A stretch of DNA of 64,000 nt from Amycolatopsis bullii (GCF_014654205.1 NZ_BNAW01000026.1:1-64000); one strand, 5' to 3'; positions 51,134-59,643 are shown, numbered from the stretch's first letter. Notes: a model not told the origin generated them from the sequence alone. Numbers and translations are program-made.

Positions 51134-51186
51134 GCAGTGAATGACTCATTCCTGGCGTCCGACGCCAGGAATGAGTCATTCACTGC
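51134..51186. terminator. Near-perfect bidirectional hairpin (AATGACTCATT family)
   Basis: Two 26-base arms (51134-51159 and 51161-51186) are exact complements around a single C. The arms contain GTGAATGACTCATTC and CTGGCGTC. It separates the convergent aftD and flippase genes and supplies the last codons of the latter. Related palindromes occur at 55370-55388 and 63934-63978. Confidence 0.8.
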
Positions 51187-52378
51187 GGCGGGGCCGGAAC
51201 TCGAGGAACGCTCCGGCCGCGGCGAGCGCGCCCGCGGTGCCGGCCGCCGCGGTGACCACCTGGGCGGGTGACCCGTGCAGCCACGTCGTGATCAGCAGAG
51301 CCTCGGCACCGACCGCCGACCACATCAGCAGCGTCACCCGGCGGTCGCCGTCCGCCAGGCGGGCGTACAGCAGGATCTGAACCAGTGCCAGCATCGAACC
51401 CGCCAGCGCGAACGGCCACACCGGCATCGCGCTGCCCGCGTACTTCGCCCCGCCGATCAGGCCCAGCAGCGACGGTCCGAGCACCAGCGACACCAGGAGC
51501 ACCAGCGCGTCCAGGCCGCCGCACACCAGCAGGGCCACCGGCAGGACCCGGCGACGGCGGTCGGACACCGCGAACCGCGGCAGCACCAGCACTCCCACCG
51601 CCTGCGGCAGCCAGTACGCGATCTTCGTGACGATCGCTCCCAGCGCGTACTCGCCCGCCGCGCCCGCCGGAAGCGTGTGGCGGGCCAGGACCAGGTCCAG
51701 GTTGACCAGCAGCACCAGCGCGAGCATCGCCTGTGCCGTGTGGAAGACCTCGCCGCCGTGGCGGTCGGCCCAGCGGGGCCGCGGGCGGCCGCAGAGCTGC
51801 CAGCCCGCCACGACCACCGCCAGCGAACCGATCGCCGCCCCGGCCAGCGCCCCGGTCGGCGACCCCGAGACCACCAGCCCCACCAGCGAACCGCCGACCT
51901 TGCCCACGCCCTCCAGCGCGATCAGGCCGGAGAGCACCGCGAACCGGTGGCTGCCCTGCAGGAGACCGTGGAACACGCCCAGCAGCGTCAACGGCCCCAG
52001 CGCGGCCGTCACCAGCAGCGCCGGGGCCAGCGAGCCCAAGTGCAGCAGGAGCACCAGCAGCGGGCTCAGCGTCAACGCCGTCGTCGCGACGATCGCGCTC
52101 GTCACCAGGCCGAGCGCGAACAGCGAACCCTGCGAAAGCGACGGCGAGCGCGCCACCCGCAGGGCCACCACCGTCTGCAGGCCCATCGCCGGGACGACGC
52201 CGATCACCAGCACCGCCAGCAGCGAGCTCAGCTCCCCGAACGCGCCGGGCGCGAGGATCCGCGCGGCCGCCAGGCTCAGCACGTAACTGGCCGCGTTGTT
52301 GCCCGCGAGCGCGAGCGAGACGAGGATCGCCGCGACCCGGTTGCCGGTCCGGGCCGGGACTTCGGTGTCTACGCTCAA
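51176..52378 (-). CDS. Wzx/MurJ-like polysaccharide flippase
   Basis: A polytopic protein of 400 residues with about 12 membrane segments. The start (ILVSLALAGNNAASYVLSLA, then AARILAPGAFGELSSLLA) is typical of the MOP-superfamily polysaccharide exporters that flip lipid-linked sugars. It probably exports a precursor used by the surrounding glycosyltransferases. The start is TTG 52378 with GGGAG 7 bases upstream. It is divergent from the gene at 52449; the gap holds the ATTACC palindrome. The last four codons lie within the hairpin at 51134-51186. Confidence 0.8.
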   Translation of the reverse strand: MSVDTEVPARTGNRVAAILVSLALAGNNAASYVLSLAAARILAPGAFGELSSLLAVLVIGVVPAMGLQTVVALRVARSPSLSQGSLFALGLVTSAIVATTALTLSPLLVLLLHLGSLAPALLVTAALGPLTLLGVFHGLLQGSHRFAVLSGLIALEGVGKVGGSLVGLVVSGSPTGALAGAAIGSLAVVVAGWQLCGRPRPRWADRHGGEVFHTAQAMLALVLLVNLDLVLARHTLPAGAAGEYALGAIVTKIAYWLPQAVGVLVLPRFAVSDRRRRVLPVALLVCGGLDALVLLVSLVLGPSLLGLIGGAKYAGSAMPVWPFALAGSMLALVQILLYARLADGDRRVTLLMWSAVGAEALLITTWLHGSPAQVVTAAAGTAGALAAAGAFLEFRPRRSE

Positions 52379-52389
52379 CGGCGGGCTCC

Positions 52390-52407
52390 CATTACCGGCG
52401 GGTAATG
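52390..52407. promoter_or_regulatory. Palindrome CATTACC-N4-GGTAATG in a divergent promoter
   Basis: CATTACC (52390-52396), GGCG, GGTAATG (52401-52407) is a perfect 7-bp inverted repeat between the flippase and the 52449 membrane gene. The same core, ATTACC-N4-GGTAAT, lies before the DUF3068 gene at 58477-58492. The regulator is unknown. Confidence 0.6.
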
Positions 52408-52448
52408 ACCAGGGACGATAACCGCGCGCGCACCGGAAAGGAAGGCCC

Positions 52449-54131
52449 GTGAACGCACCGAGCAGGCGAGCGGCCCTTCCCGTGCTGGCCGCCGCGCTGG
52501 CCTTCGCCGTCTGCGCGCCCCTGCTCGGCCGCGGCTTCGTGCTGAGCTACGACATGGTGTTCGCGCCACGGCAGTACTTCGTGCCGGACGCCTTCGGGGT
52601 CGGCGGCACGCTGCCGCGGTCCGTCCCCGCCGACGCCGCCGTCGCGCTCGCCACCACCGTGCTGCCCGGCGACCTCGTCCAGAAGATCGTCCTGCTCCTG
52701 GCGATCTTCTTCGCCGCACTCGGCGCCGGACGGCTCGTCCCCACCGAGCACCTGGGCACCCGGCTCGTCGCGGCGACGGCCTACGCCTGGACGTCGTACC
52801 TCGCCGAACGGCTGTTCATCGGGCACTGGCCGCTTCTGCTGACGTACGCGGCCCTGCCGTGGATCGCCGCCGCAGGACTCGCCGCGCGTCACCACGAACC
52901 CCGTGCCCTGCCGAGGCTGGTGATCGCGTGCGCCCCGGCCGTGCTGACCCCGCCGGGCGGTGTCCTCGCGGCCGCCGTCATGGTCGTGGCCGCCGGTTCG
53001 CGGCGGCTCTGGCAGACGGTTCCGCTCGCCCTCGTGCTCAACCTGCCCTGGCTGGTCCCGGCGTTCCGCAACGCCGGCGGGACGTTCTCCGACCCGGACG
53101 GCGTCACGGCGTTCAGCGCCCGCGCCGAAAGCTGGGGTCCCGCGCTGCTGAGCGTGCTCGGGCTCGGGGGTATCTGGAACGCCGAAACCGTGCCGGCCAG
53201 CCGGGGCGTCCCACTGGTGCCGGTGCTGACGCTCGTCGTCGTCGCCATCGCGCTCGCCGGGCTCCGGCCGCTGGCGCAACGCTGGGGCACGGCGCCGGTC
53301 CGGTCCCTGACCGCACTCGGCGTCGTGGGTGTTCTCCTGGCCTCGCTGGCGACCTTGCCGGGCGGGAACGCGCTGCTGACCGCCGCGACGCGGTACCTGC
53401 CCGGTGCCGGGCTGCTGCGTGACGCGCAGAAGTGGGTGGCGTGGTGGGCGTTGCCGCTCGCGCTGGGCTTCGCGCTGGCCGTCGAATTCGCCGCGGCGAA
53501 GCTGAAAACCGCGCGGGGCCGCGTCGCCCTGGTGGTGGCGGCGGCCGTTTTCCCGCTGCTGACCATGCCGGACCTCGCGTGGGGCGGCTGGGGACGGCTC
53601 GGCACCGCGCAGTACCCGGCCGACTGGCAGGCCGTGTCCGAAAAGCTCGGTGACCGGCCGGGAGACGTGCTCGTGCTGCCGCTTTCGGCGTTCCGCGGGT
53701 TCGCCTGGAACGACGACCGGACCCAGCTCGACCCGGCGCCGCGTGCGCTGCCGAAGCCCGTGCTGATGGACGACACGCTGCAGGTCGGTGCCGAGCGCGT
53801 CGCCGGTGAGGACCCGAGGATCGGCGACGTCCGCGCCGCGACCTCCGCGCGGGAGCTCACCGACGCGGGCATCGGCTGGATCCTCGTCGAACACGGGACA
53901 CCGGGTTACGTCGATCCGCAGTTGCTTTCCGGCGCGACACCGGTGTGGTCGGGTGATTGGCTGACGCTGTACCGGACCCCGGGTGAGCCGGCGGTGAAAG
54001 CGGTCTCGTGGACGCCGGTGTTGCTGGCGAACGGAGTAGCGCTGGCGTTGCTGTGCGTCGCAGTGTTGTGCCGCATGTTACCGATGCGTACATTGGGCCG
54101 CGGCAGGATTCTCCCGCCGCGGAAGGAGTGA
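52449..54131 (+). CDS. Large polytopic membrane protein, GT-C-like
   Basis: A 560-residue protein with about 12 membrane segments. The N-terminal exported loop has LSYDMVFAPRQYFVPD, with acidic residues after TM1. A membrane bundle with LLFAYALPWIAAAGLA-like helices follows, then a C-terminal exported domain with FRGFAWNDDRTQLDPAPR and a last TM. This layout resembles GT-C glycosyltransferases and the proteins beside aftD in Corynebacteriales. The sugar and acceptor are unknown. GTG 52449 has AAGGAAGG close upstream. Followed after 3 bases by the DUF2613 gene and then the acyltransferase, so an operon of three. Confidence 0.7.
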   Translation: MNAPSRRAALPVLAAALAFAVCAPLLGRGFVLSYDMVFAPRQYFVPDAFGVGGTLPRSVPADAAVALATTVLPGDLVQKIVLLLAIFFAALGAGRLVPTEHLGTRLVAATAYAWTSYLAERLFIGHWPLLLTYAALPWIAAAGLAARHHEPRALPRLVIACAPAVLTPPGGVLAAAVMVVAAGSRRLWQTVPLALVLNLPWLVPAFRNAGGTFSDPDGVTAFSARAESWGPALLSVLGLGGIWNAETVPASRGVPLVPVLTLVVVAIALAGLRPLAQRWGTAPVRSLTALGVVGVLLASLATLPGGNALLTAATRYLPGAGLLRDAQKWVAWWALPLALGFALAVEFAAAKLKTARGRVALVVAAAVFPLLTMPDLAWGGWGRLGTAQYPADWQAVSEKLGDRPGDVLVLPLSAFRGFAWNDDRTQLDPAPRALPKPVLMDDTLQVGAERVAGEDPRIGDVRAATSARELTDAGIGWILVEHGTPGYVDPQLLSGATPVWSGDWLTLYRTPGEPAVKAVSWTPVLLANGVALALLCVAVLCRMLPMRTLGRGRILPPRKE

Positions 54132-54134
54132 CAC

Positions 54135-54317
54135 GTGGGCACGGTCATCGGCGCGGTCGTCGCCGTCATCATCGGCGGCGGAGCGGCGACAGCGGGCGGT
54201 TTCGCCCTCATCACGACGGCCGACCCGGACACCGCCGCGCCGGTGCAGGAGAAGCTCAACGCGCAGGTGAAGTACAACCCTGCCGACTTCCCGCTCAAGC
54301 TCTACGGGGACCGCTGA
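54135..54317 (+). CDS. DUF2613 small membrane protein
   Basis: A 60-residue protein with one N-terminal TM (about 4-28, Gly/Val/Ala-rich) and a short exported tail ending in DFPLKLYGDR. This is the form of DUF2613 proteins, found next to envelope genes in mycolata and relatives. The function is unknown; it may be a small subunit of a membrane complex. GTG-proximal AAGGAG lies before the ATG. It is embedded in the operon with 3-base gaps on both sides, so translation is probably coupled. Confidence 0.7.
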   Translation: MGTVIGAVVAVIIGGGAATAGGFALITTADPDTAAPVQEKLNAQVKYNPADFPLKLYGDR

Positions 54318-54320
54318 CGC

Positions 54321-55376
54321 GTGACCCGGCTCGCCTCCGACCACGCCCACCGCGTCGTCGGGCTCTACGGCGACCCCACCGTTTCCTGGAGCATCCTCCT
54401 CGAAGCGGAACTCGGCGCGGCCGCGCCGGAACCGGAGAAGCTCCGCGCCCGGCTGGCGGCCGCGATCCAGCAGTACCCGCACCTCGGCTCGCTGCCGGAA
54501 GTCGAGCGATGCGGTGACTTGACCGCCGTCCGGGACCGCTTCGCTTCCGCGCCCTACGAACGCGGTGCCCCGCTCGTCCGCGTCGCCGCCGGCGAACGGG
54601 TGCTGCTCGTCGCCGCGCACCACGGTGCCCTCGACGGCCTCGGCCTGCTCTCGCTGCTCGGCATCCTCCTCGACGTCCCGGTTTCCTCGGCGGCGCGGGG
54701 GATCGGTGCGCGTACGGGCGGCAAACCCTTTGCGATTTCCGCCCTCCAGCGGCTCGCTGAGGCGCTTTTCGCGCCACCGGGCCGGATCACCCCCGATCGT
54801 GGGCGCGAGGCCGCGGGAGACGTCTTCGTGGCCGTTCACGAGCCGCGGCTGCGGCTGGGGGCCGTGGGGTTCGTCGCGGCCGCCGCTCACGCCACCGAAC
54901 GCTGGAACCGCGCGCACGGGGCCCGCACCACCCGCGTCGTGGCCGCGCTGGGCGCGTCGCGCCGGCCCGGCGCGGCGCCGGAACCGGTGCACGACAGCGC
55001 GTTCTTCCGGCTGCGGCTGGGGCGTGGCGCGGACGTCGCCGCGGTGCTCGCCGCGCAACCGCCGGAGCCGGACTTCCCGGCCCGCAGCAGCCGCGTCGCC
55101 CGGCTGGGCACCCGGCTGCTGGCGAGCAGGCTCGGCTCGACGTTCCTCGTCTCGAACCTCGGGGTGGTGTCCACCGGGGACACCGTGCGGTCACTGGCGT
55201 TCTACCCGGCGGCGAGCGGCCGCTCGGGCGTGGCGTTCGGGGCGGCGACGACCGGCGGGACCACCACGGTCACCGTGCGGGCCCGCCGCCGGGACTTCGA
55301 TGCCGCGGCCGCCGGGCGGCTCCTGGAGGAGTTCCGGGCCGCAGTACGGGACCAGACGGCGCGACAACCGCAGTGA
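54321..55376 (+). CDS. Condensation/CAT-fold acyltransferase-like protein
   Basis: A 351-residue soluble protein with the hallmark HHxxxDG motif (AAHHGALDGLG, about residues 95-105) of the chloramphenicol-acetyltransferase, PapA and NRPS-condensation superfamily. The second conserved region near the C-terminus reads STFLVSNLGVVSTGD, where PapA-like enzymes have the DFGWG-equivalent. It stands alone, with no carrier-protein or adenylation domain, so I infer O-acylation of a sugar or glycolipid rather than peptide synthesis. The operon position, with a GT-C-like protein and DUF2613, supports an envelope acyl modification. The start is GTG 54321. Its stop lies in a hairpin. Confidence 0.7.
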   Translation: MTRLASDHAHRVVGLYGDPTVSWSILLEAELGAAAPEPEKLRARLAAAIQQYPHLGSLPEVERCGDLTAVRDRFASAPYERGAPLVRVAAGERVLLVAAHHGALDGLGLLSLLGILLDVPVSSAARGIGARTGGKPFAISALQRLAEALFAPPGRITPDRGREAAGDVFVAVHEPRLRLGAVGFVAAAAHATERWNRAHGARTTRVVAALGASRRPGAAPEPVHDSAFFRLRLGRGADVAAVLAAQPPEPDFPARSSRVARLGTRLLASRLGSTFLVSNLGVVSTGDTVRSLAFYPAASGRSGVAFGAATTGGTTTVTVRARRRDFDAAAAGRLLEEFRAAVRDQTARQPQ

Positions 55377-55388
55377 GTCATTCACTGC
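55370..55388. terminator. Short hairpin of the AATGACTCATT family
   Basis: GCAGTGA (55370-55376) and TCACTGC (55382-55388) around GTCAT. It spans the stop codon of the acyltransferase gene and ends 2 bases before the end of the convergent glycosyltransferase gene. The outer arms equal those of the element at 51134-51186. Confidence 0.5.
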
Positions 55389-55389
55389 A

Positions 55390-56538
55390 TCAGGTCGGCT
55401 GCCGGGCGAGCGCCGGGGCCAGGGTGCGGGGCGGGGGGACCGGCTGTCCGGAGACGTCCCGCACCAGTGACTCGAACCGGCCGATGCTCGCGTCCCAGCT
55501 GTACCGCCCGGCCCGCTCGGCGCCCGCCAAGCCCATTTCCGTGCGCCGCAGCCCGTCGGCGAGCAGGCCGTCGACCTGCGCGGTGAAATCGTCGAAGTCG
55601 TCGGCCAGCAGGCCGGTCCGGCCTTCCACAATGGACTCGGTGACGCCGCCGGCGGCGCGGTAGGCGACCGAGGGCACGCCGTGTGCCGCGGCCTCCATGA
55701 TGACGATGCCCCAGCCCTCCTTGACCGACGGGCACAGGTGCAGCCACGACCGCGCGAGGACCTCGTGCTTGGCCTGCTCGTCGACCCAGCCGTGCAGGAC
55801 GACCCGGTCGGCGACCCCGCGGGAAGCGGCGTGGGCGCGCAGCACCTCGTCCCACGGTCCCTGGCCGACCACCTCCAGCCGCAGCGACGGCCAGCGCGGT
55901 GCGAGCCGCGCGACGACGTCGATCGCGTGCTCGATCCGCTTGTGCGGCACCAGCCTGCTCACCGCGACCAGCGTCGGTTCGCGGTCCCGTTCCGACGTGC
56001 ACGGCGGGGGCGCGTCGAGGCCGTTCGGGACCACCGTGACCCGGTCGCCCCCGATGCCCAGCTCCGCCAGTTCCGCCTTGGTGACCTCGGAAACCGTGAC
56101 GTAGGAGCACCGGCGGAACAGCCACGGCGCCAGCCGTGATTCGATCCACCAGCCGACCCGGCCCAGCGTCTCGCCGAGCGCGCTGATCCACTGTTCCTTG
56201 TGGACGTGGTGCACGAGCACCAGCACCGGGCAGCCGGCGACCAGCCGGGCGAAGAACGGCATGCCGTTCTGCACGTCCACCACGAGATCGGCGCGGGCCC
56301 GGCGGATCGCCCGCAGGGCGTGGGCGTAGACGCCGAACTTGTTGCCGCGCCGCCGGTAGCGGACGCCGTCGCGCCACTCGCCCGCCGTCGCACCCGGGTA
56401 GGCGGCGCACTGGATCTCGACCCGGTACCCCGCTCTGGCCAGGCCTTCGGCCATCCGCTCGACGTACCGCTCCGAGCCGCCGCCTTCGGGGTGGCCGGTG
56501 TCGCGCCAGTTGAGGAGGAGCACACGAGGACGTTGCAT
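55390..56538 (-). CDS. GT4-family glycosyltransferase
   Basis: A 382-residue GT-B enzyme using a nucleotide sugar in the cytoplasm. The N-terminal domain begins LLLNWRDTGHPEGGGSERYVERMAEGLA, with the Gly-rich donor loop. The C-terminal domain has LVAVSRLVPHKRIEHAI and the E-x7-E motif EGWGIVIMEAAAHG. The acceptor is unknown. Its place in the aftD region suggests assembly of a lipid-linked oligosaccharide or glycolipid. It is divergent from the methyltransferase at 56622, and its 3' end faces the acyltransferase gene across a short hairpin. Confidence 0.87.
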   Translation of the reverse strand: MQRPRVLLLNWRDTGHPEGGGSERYVERMAEGLARAGYRVEIQCAAYPGATAGEWRDGVRYRRRGNKFGVYAHALRAIRRARADLVVDVQNGMPFFARLVAGCPVLVLVHHVHKEQWISALGETLGRVGWWIESRLAPWLFRRCSYVTVSEVTKAELAELGIGGDRVTVVPNGLDAPPPCTSERDREPTLVAVSRLVPHKRIEHAIDVVARLAPRWPSLRLEVVGQGPWDEVLRAHAASRGVADRVVLHGWVDEQAKHEVLARSWLHLCPSVKEGWGIVIMEAAAHGVPSVAYRAAGGVTESIVEGRTGLLADDFDDFTAQVDGLLADGLRRTEMGLAGAERAGRYSWDASIGRFESLVRDVSGQPVPPPRTLAPALARQPT

Positions 56539-56621
56539 CGGGTTTTTCCAAACTTTAGCGACGGTGCTAGGTTACTGGTGCGTACACCTTAGATGAACGT
56601 ATTCGGGAAAGCGACGGTTCA

Positions 56622-57380
56622 ATGGTGGGTAATCCGGTTCTTGTTGCGACGGCGCATCCGCATCGCGCCACGCTCCGCCGGTCGGTGACCCTGTTCCGGA
56701 CATTCCTCACCGAACAGACCGACCCCGACGGCTTCTATTCCGCGCTCGCCGCCGACTCCGTCCGGCAATTGGCGTCGCACGCTCCGCTGCCGGGGCGGAC
56801 GGTGCTCGACGTCGGCGGTGGCCCGGGCTATTTCTCCGACGCCTTCCGCGCGGCCGGCGCGGTCTACCTCGGCCTCGACCCGGACGTCGGCGAGCTCTCC
56901 GCCCGCGGCGAGCCGGGGGAGAACATGATCCGCGCCAGCGGCACGGAACTGCCGGTGCGCAGCGGTTCCGTGGACATCTGCTACTCGTCGAACGTGCTGG
57001 AGCACGTCTCCGAGCCGTGGGTCATGCTCGACGAGATGTGCCGGGTGACCAAGCCCGGCGGCACGGTCTTCGCGTCGTTCACGCCGTGGTATTCGCCGTG
57101 GGGTGGCCACGAGACCGCGCCCTGGCATTTCCTCGGCGGCTACTACGCCCGGCAGCGTTATGCCAGGAAACTCGGGAAGCAGCCGAAGAACAAATTCGGG
57201 GAAAGCCTGTTCCCGGTTTCGGTCGGCGCCGCGCTTCGCTGGGCGAAGACGACGCCGGTCGCCGATCTGGTGGCCGGGTATCCGCGCTACCACCCGAGCT
57301 GGGCGATGTGGATCGTGCGGATTCCCGGCCTCCGGGAAATCGCCTCCTGGAATCTGGTCCTCGTCCTGCGGAAGCGTTAA
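56622..57380 (+). CDS. Class I SAM-dependent methyltransferase
   Basis: A 252-residue protein of the Methyltransf_11 type. SAM motif I is VLDVGGGPGYFSDAFRAAG (about 66-84). The acidic motif is LGLDPD, and the post-motif region reads DICYSSNVLEHVSEPWVML. The C-terminus has aromatic patches and ends LVLVLRKR. It is common beside GT4 and DUF3068 genes in the actinobacterial aftD locus. It probably methylates a sugar or lipid precursor. It overlaps the DUF3068 gene by 4 bases at the 3' end. Confidence 0.83.
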   Translation: MVGNPVLVATAHPHRATLRRSVTLFRTFLTEQTDPDGFYSALAADSVRQLASHAPLPGRTVLDVGGGPGYFSDAFRAAGAVYLGLDPDVGELSARGEPGENMIRASGTELPVRSGSVDICYSSNVLEHVSEPWVMLDEMCRVTKPGGTVFASFTPWYSPWGGHETAPWHFLGGYYARQRYARKLGKQPKNKFGESLFPVSVGAALRWAKTTPVADLVAGYPRYHPSWAMWIVRIPGLREIASWNLVLVLRKR

Positions 57381-58444
57381 CGGCCGGCGCCGACCGGGAC
57401 CCGTCGCCGCTGCGGCGGGGTCGGCGGGGCGGCCGGTCGCCGCCGGACCAGCAGGACGATCGCCACGACGATCAGCACCGCGCCGCCGATGCCGAGCCAG
57501 CGCGGGCCGGTGCTCGACAGGAACTCCAGCTTGCCCTTGTTCTCGTCGATCTGGTCGACCATCTGCGCGATCGTCCTGCCGTTGTAGGCCAGCGTCCCGT
57601 CGAACACGACGGTCGGGTTGCCGATGGCCGGGCGCAGTTCCTGGTGCTGCTGTTGCTGCTGCTTCACCTCGACCCCGGTGACCGGCTCCACCCACATCGT
57701 GTTGACACCGCGGTAGTACAGGTCCGCGTCGACGCTCGAATCGGTGACACCGACCAGCGAGCCGGGCACCGACTTCGTCTCGAGCTTGGTGTCCGGGATG
57801 TTCTGGACGAACTTGTACGTCTCGATCCCGTTCACCTCTTCGGTCCCGGTGTACCGGGCGGTGACGGCCTTGCCGGTGTTGTCGTCGTAGACCTGGTAGT
57901 CCTTCTTCTCGGTGCCGAAGGGGAATTTGAAGTTCAGGCCGGGCTGCGCCTGGTACACGTTCTGCTCGGGCGGCTTCTGGCCGTCCTTGTCGGCCTTGTC
58001 CGCGAGCTCGGTGACGTAGCTGCTTTCCCTGGTGCACTTCGGGTCGGCGTCCCCGCGCGGGTCGTAACCCTCGGCGGTGCGGCGGTCGAAGCAGACCTGC
58101 CGCTTGCTCGCGCTGAGCACGGTGCCGTCATCGTCGTCCTTGACCTGCACCGCGAGCAGCCAGACCGCGTAGTCGGTGTCCTGGCGCATCTCCGGCCGCG
58201 CGAAGTTCGCCTGCACGCGGGCCGTCGCGGTCAGCTTCCGGTTCTCCCGGATCTCGGTGACCGGGCCGGTGCCCTTGTCGGTCACGGCGAGGACCTTGCT
58301 CGCGGTGCCTTCCAGCACCGACGTCGAATCCTGGTCGAGCGGCACCTTGGCGAGCTTCGGGTAGACGTAGGTCGGCAGCAGCACCGCCCCGGCGACCGCG
58401 AAGACCCCCAGCGCCAGCAAGATCAGGCCCAAAGCTCGTCGCAA
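57377..58444 (-). CDS. DUF3068 (PorA-like) membrane protein
   Basis: A 355-residue protein with an N-terminal TM (about 5-28), a long exported domain (about 30-300) and a second TM (about 312-330) before a basic Pro-rich cytoplasmic tail. Segments such as ESSYVTELADKADKDG, LNFKFPFGTEKKDYQVYDD and DADLYYRGVNTMWVEPVTG match DUF3068, labelled porin PorA family by similarity. The pore activity is not established for actinobacteria without an outer membrane. A run of Gln (QQQQQQHQ) is unusual. The start is TTG 58444, with AGGAGG 4 bases upstream. The ATTACC palindrome lies 33 bases upstream. Confidence 0.85.
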   Translation of the reverse strand: MRRALGLILLALGVFAVAGAVLLPTYVYPKLAKVPLDQDSTSVLEGTASKVLAVTDKGTGPVTEIRENRKLTATARVQANFARPEMRQDTDYAVWLLAVQVKDDDDGTVLSASKRQVCFDRRTAEGYDPRGDADPKCTRESSYVTELADKADKDGQKPPEQNVYQAQPGLNFKFPFGTEKKDYQVYDDNTGKAVTARYTGTEEVNGIETYKFVQNIPDTKLETKSVPGSLVGVTDSSVDADLYYRGVNTMWVEPVTGVEVKQQQQQHQELRPAIGNPTVVFDGTLAYNGRTIAQMVDQIDENKGKLEFLSSTGPRWLGIGGAVLIVVAIVLLVRRRPAAPPTPPQRRRVPVGAGR

Positions 58445-58476
58445 CGGTCCTCCTGGGTCGTACTCCGGACAGCCAA

Positions 58477-58492
58477 ATTACCCGGCGGTAAT
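58477..58492. promoter_or_regulatory. Palindrome ATTACC-N4-GGTAAT before the DUF3068 gene
   Basis: ATTACC (58477-58482), CGGC, GGTAAT (58487-58492) is a perfect inverted repeat and the second copy of the element at 52390-52407. The distance to the start codon fits an operator or activator site in the promoter. Confidence 0.6.
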
Positions 58493-58697
58493 CAGGTGCA
58501 CGGATAGTGGCCCGCGCCACGTCGCGCGTCAAAGTGTGACCGGCGGTCACAGACGTCCGCGGCGACCGGAAGGGGGCATGGGCACGGCCGTTCGGACCAA
58601 GCGGCCAAACATGTTTGTTCCCGGGCACAACGGGCACCGGCCCACCATCGGACGATCCGCACGCCGCCGCGCCGGACGACGAAGGAGAACCACCCTT

Positions 58698-59213
58698 TTG
58701 CCCCAGGACCCATCGATGGTCGCCATCGCGGCGACCGCGCGCTGGCGGGCCCGGATCGTGGCGGCCGCCGCGAGCGCGGGGATCAGCATCGCCGACCCCC
58801 AGGCGGGCGTGCCCGGTATCCGGGTGCTGACGTGCGCCTCGGGTGACCTCGGCGCGATCGTGCCCCGCCTCGCCCGCGACGACGCCCCACCCCGGCCCGC
58901 GATCGGCGCCCATTCGGACTCCATCGCCGACCGAGAGCTGCGGGACGCGGTGGCGGACGTCGCGGCGCTGCTTTCGTTGCACGGCAACGTGGTGCTCGAC
59001 CTCGACGCGGGCGGCGGCCGCCACCGCCCACCGCGGCCGGACGTGGTGGTGTCGGCCGGGGTGGACCGTCCGCAGTGGACGGAACCGGCGGTGACGCTGC
59101 CGGTGGGGAGGAGTCGGCACGGCAGCCCGCTCACGGTGGCGCTCACGGCGGGCCCGGGCTTCGAGGCCACGCTGCTGGAACTGGCCCGCCTGGTCGAGGC
59201 CGACGCGGCTTAG
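58698..59213 (+). CDS. Hypothetical protein (171 aa)
   Basis: A small Ala/Val-rich soluble protein with a pattern of alternating strands and helices (ARWRARIVAAAASAGISIAD; LLSLHGNVVLDLDAGGGRH; TLPVGRSRHGSPLTVAL). I do not recognise the family; it might have an alpha/beta nucleotide-binding-like fold, but no motif proves it. The start is uncertain: TTG 58698 has AAGGAG 10 bases upstream, while ATG 58716 is the alternative. The open frame from 58536 is too Arg-rich to be real. It converges on the RidA gene with 22 bases between. Confidence 0.5.
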   Translation: MPQDPSMVAIAATARWRARIVAAAASAGISIADPQAGVPGIRVLTCASGDLGAIVPRLARDDAPPRPAIGAHSDSIADRELRDAVADVAALLSLHGNVVLDLDAGGGRHRPPRPDVVVSAGVDRPQWTEPAVTLPVGRSRHGSPLTVALTAGPGFEATLLELARLVEADAA

Positions 59214-59235
59214 CCTGCTGCGGCCTGGTCGCGGT

Positions 59236-59643
59236 TCAGGCTTGGCCGACGACCGCCGTCGCGCGGATCTCCACCCGCATGCCCGGCGCGCCCAGTGCCG
59301 CCACGCCGAGCTGCGTCCAGATCGGGGCCCGGTCGCCCATCCGCTTCCTGAACTGCTCCACCATCACCCGCGTGTGGTCGTCGCCGATCGTGTCGTCGGC
59401 CGTCGGGATGTGGAAGGAATCCACCGACACCACGTCCGCCCAGGTGGCGCCGGCCGTCGCCAGGGTGCGCTCGACGTTGTCGAACGCCCGGATGATCTCC
59501 TCCTCGAGGTCCGCCGGGAACACCGTGTCGTCGTCCCAGCCGCCCTGGCCCGAGATCTCCACCCGGTCGCCGATGCGGACCGCTTGGCTGTAGTGCAGCG
59601 CCGCCAGGTGCTTGGGGCCGTAACCGGGGGTCACGAAGAACAT
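59236..59643 (-). CDS. RidA/YjgF-family protein
   Basis: A 135-residue chorismate-mutase-like trimer protein. Typical parts are HYSQAVRIGDRVEISGQGGWD, EEIIRAFDNVERTLATAGATW and the C-terminal APGMRVEIRATAVVG, with the conserved Arg that binds carboxylates. RidA proteins hydrolyse reactive enamines or imines; subfamily roles vary. ATG 59643 has AAGGGAA close upstream. It is divergent from a MarR gene with two palindromes in the gap, so it is probably the regulated gene. Confidence 0.87.
   Translation of the reverse strand: MFFVTPGYGPKHLAALHYSQAVRIGDRVEISGQGGWDDDTVFPADLEEEIIRAFDNVERTLATAGATWADVVSVDSFHIPTADDTIGDDHTRVMVEQFRKRMGDRAPIWTQLGVAALGAPGMRVEIRATAVVGQA

Noticed and set aside
54321..55376. 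Nonribosomal peptide synthetase fragment
   Set aside because: Only the HHxxxDG fold is present, the gene is complete at 351 codons, and no adenylation or carrier domains are nearby.
57377..58444. A true porin
   Set aside because: The PorA label rests on distant similarity to DUF3068; the sequence shows two membrane helices and a soluble domain, not a pore peptide, so I kept the neutral name.
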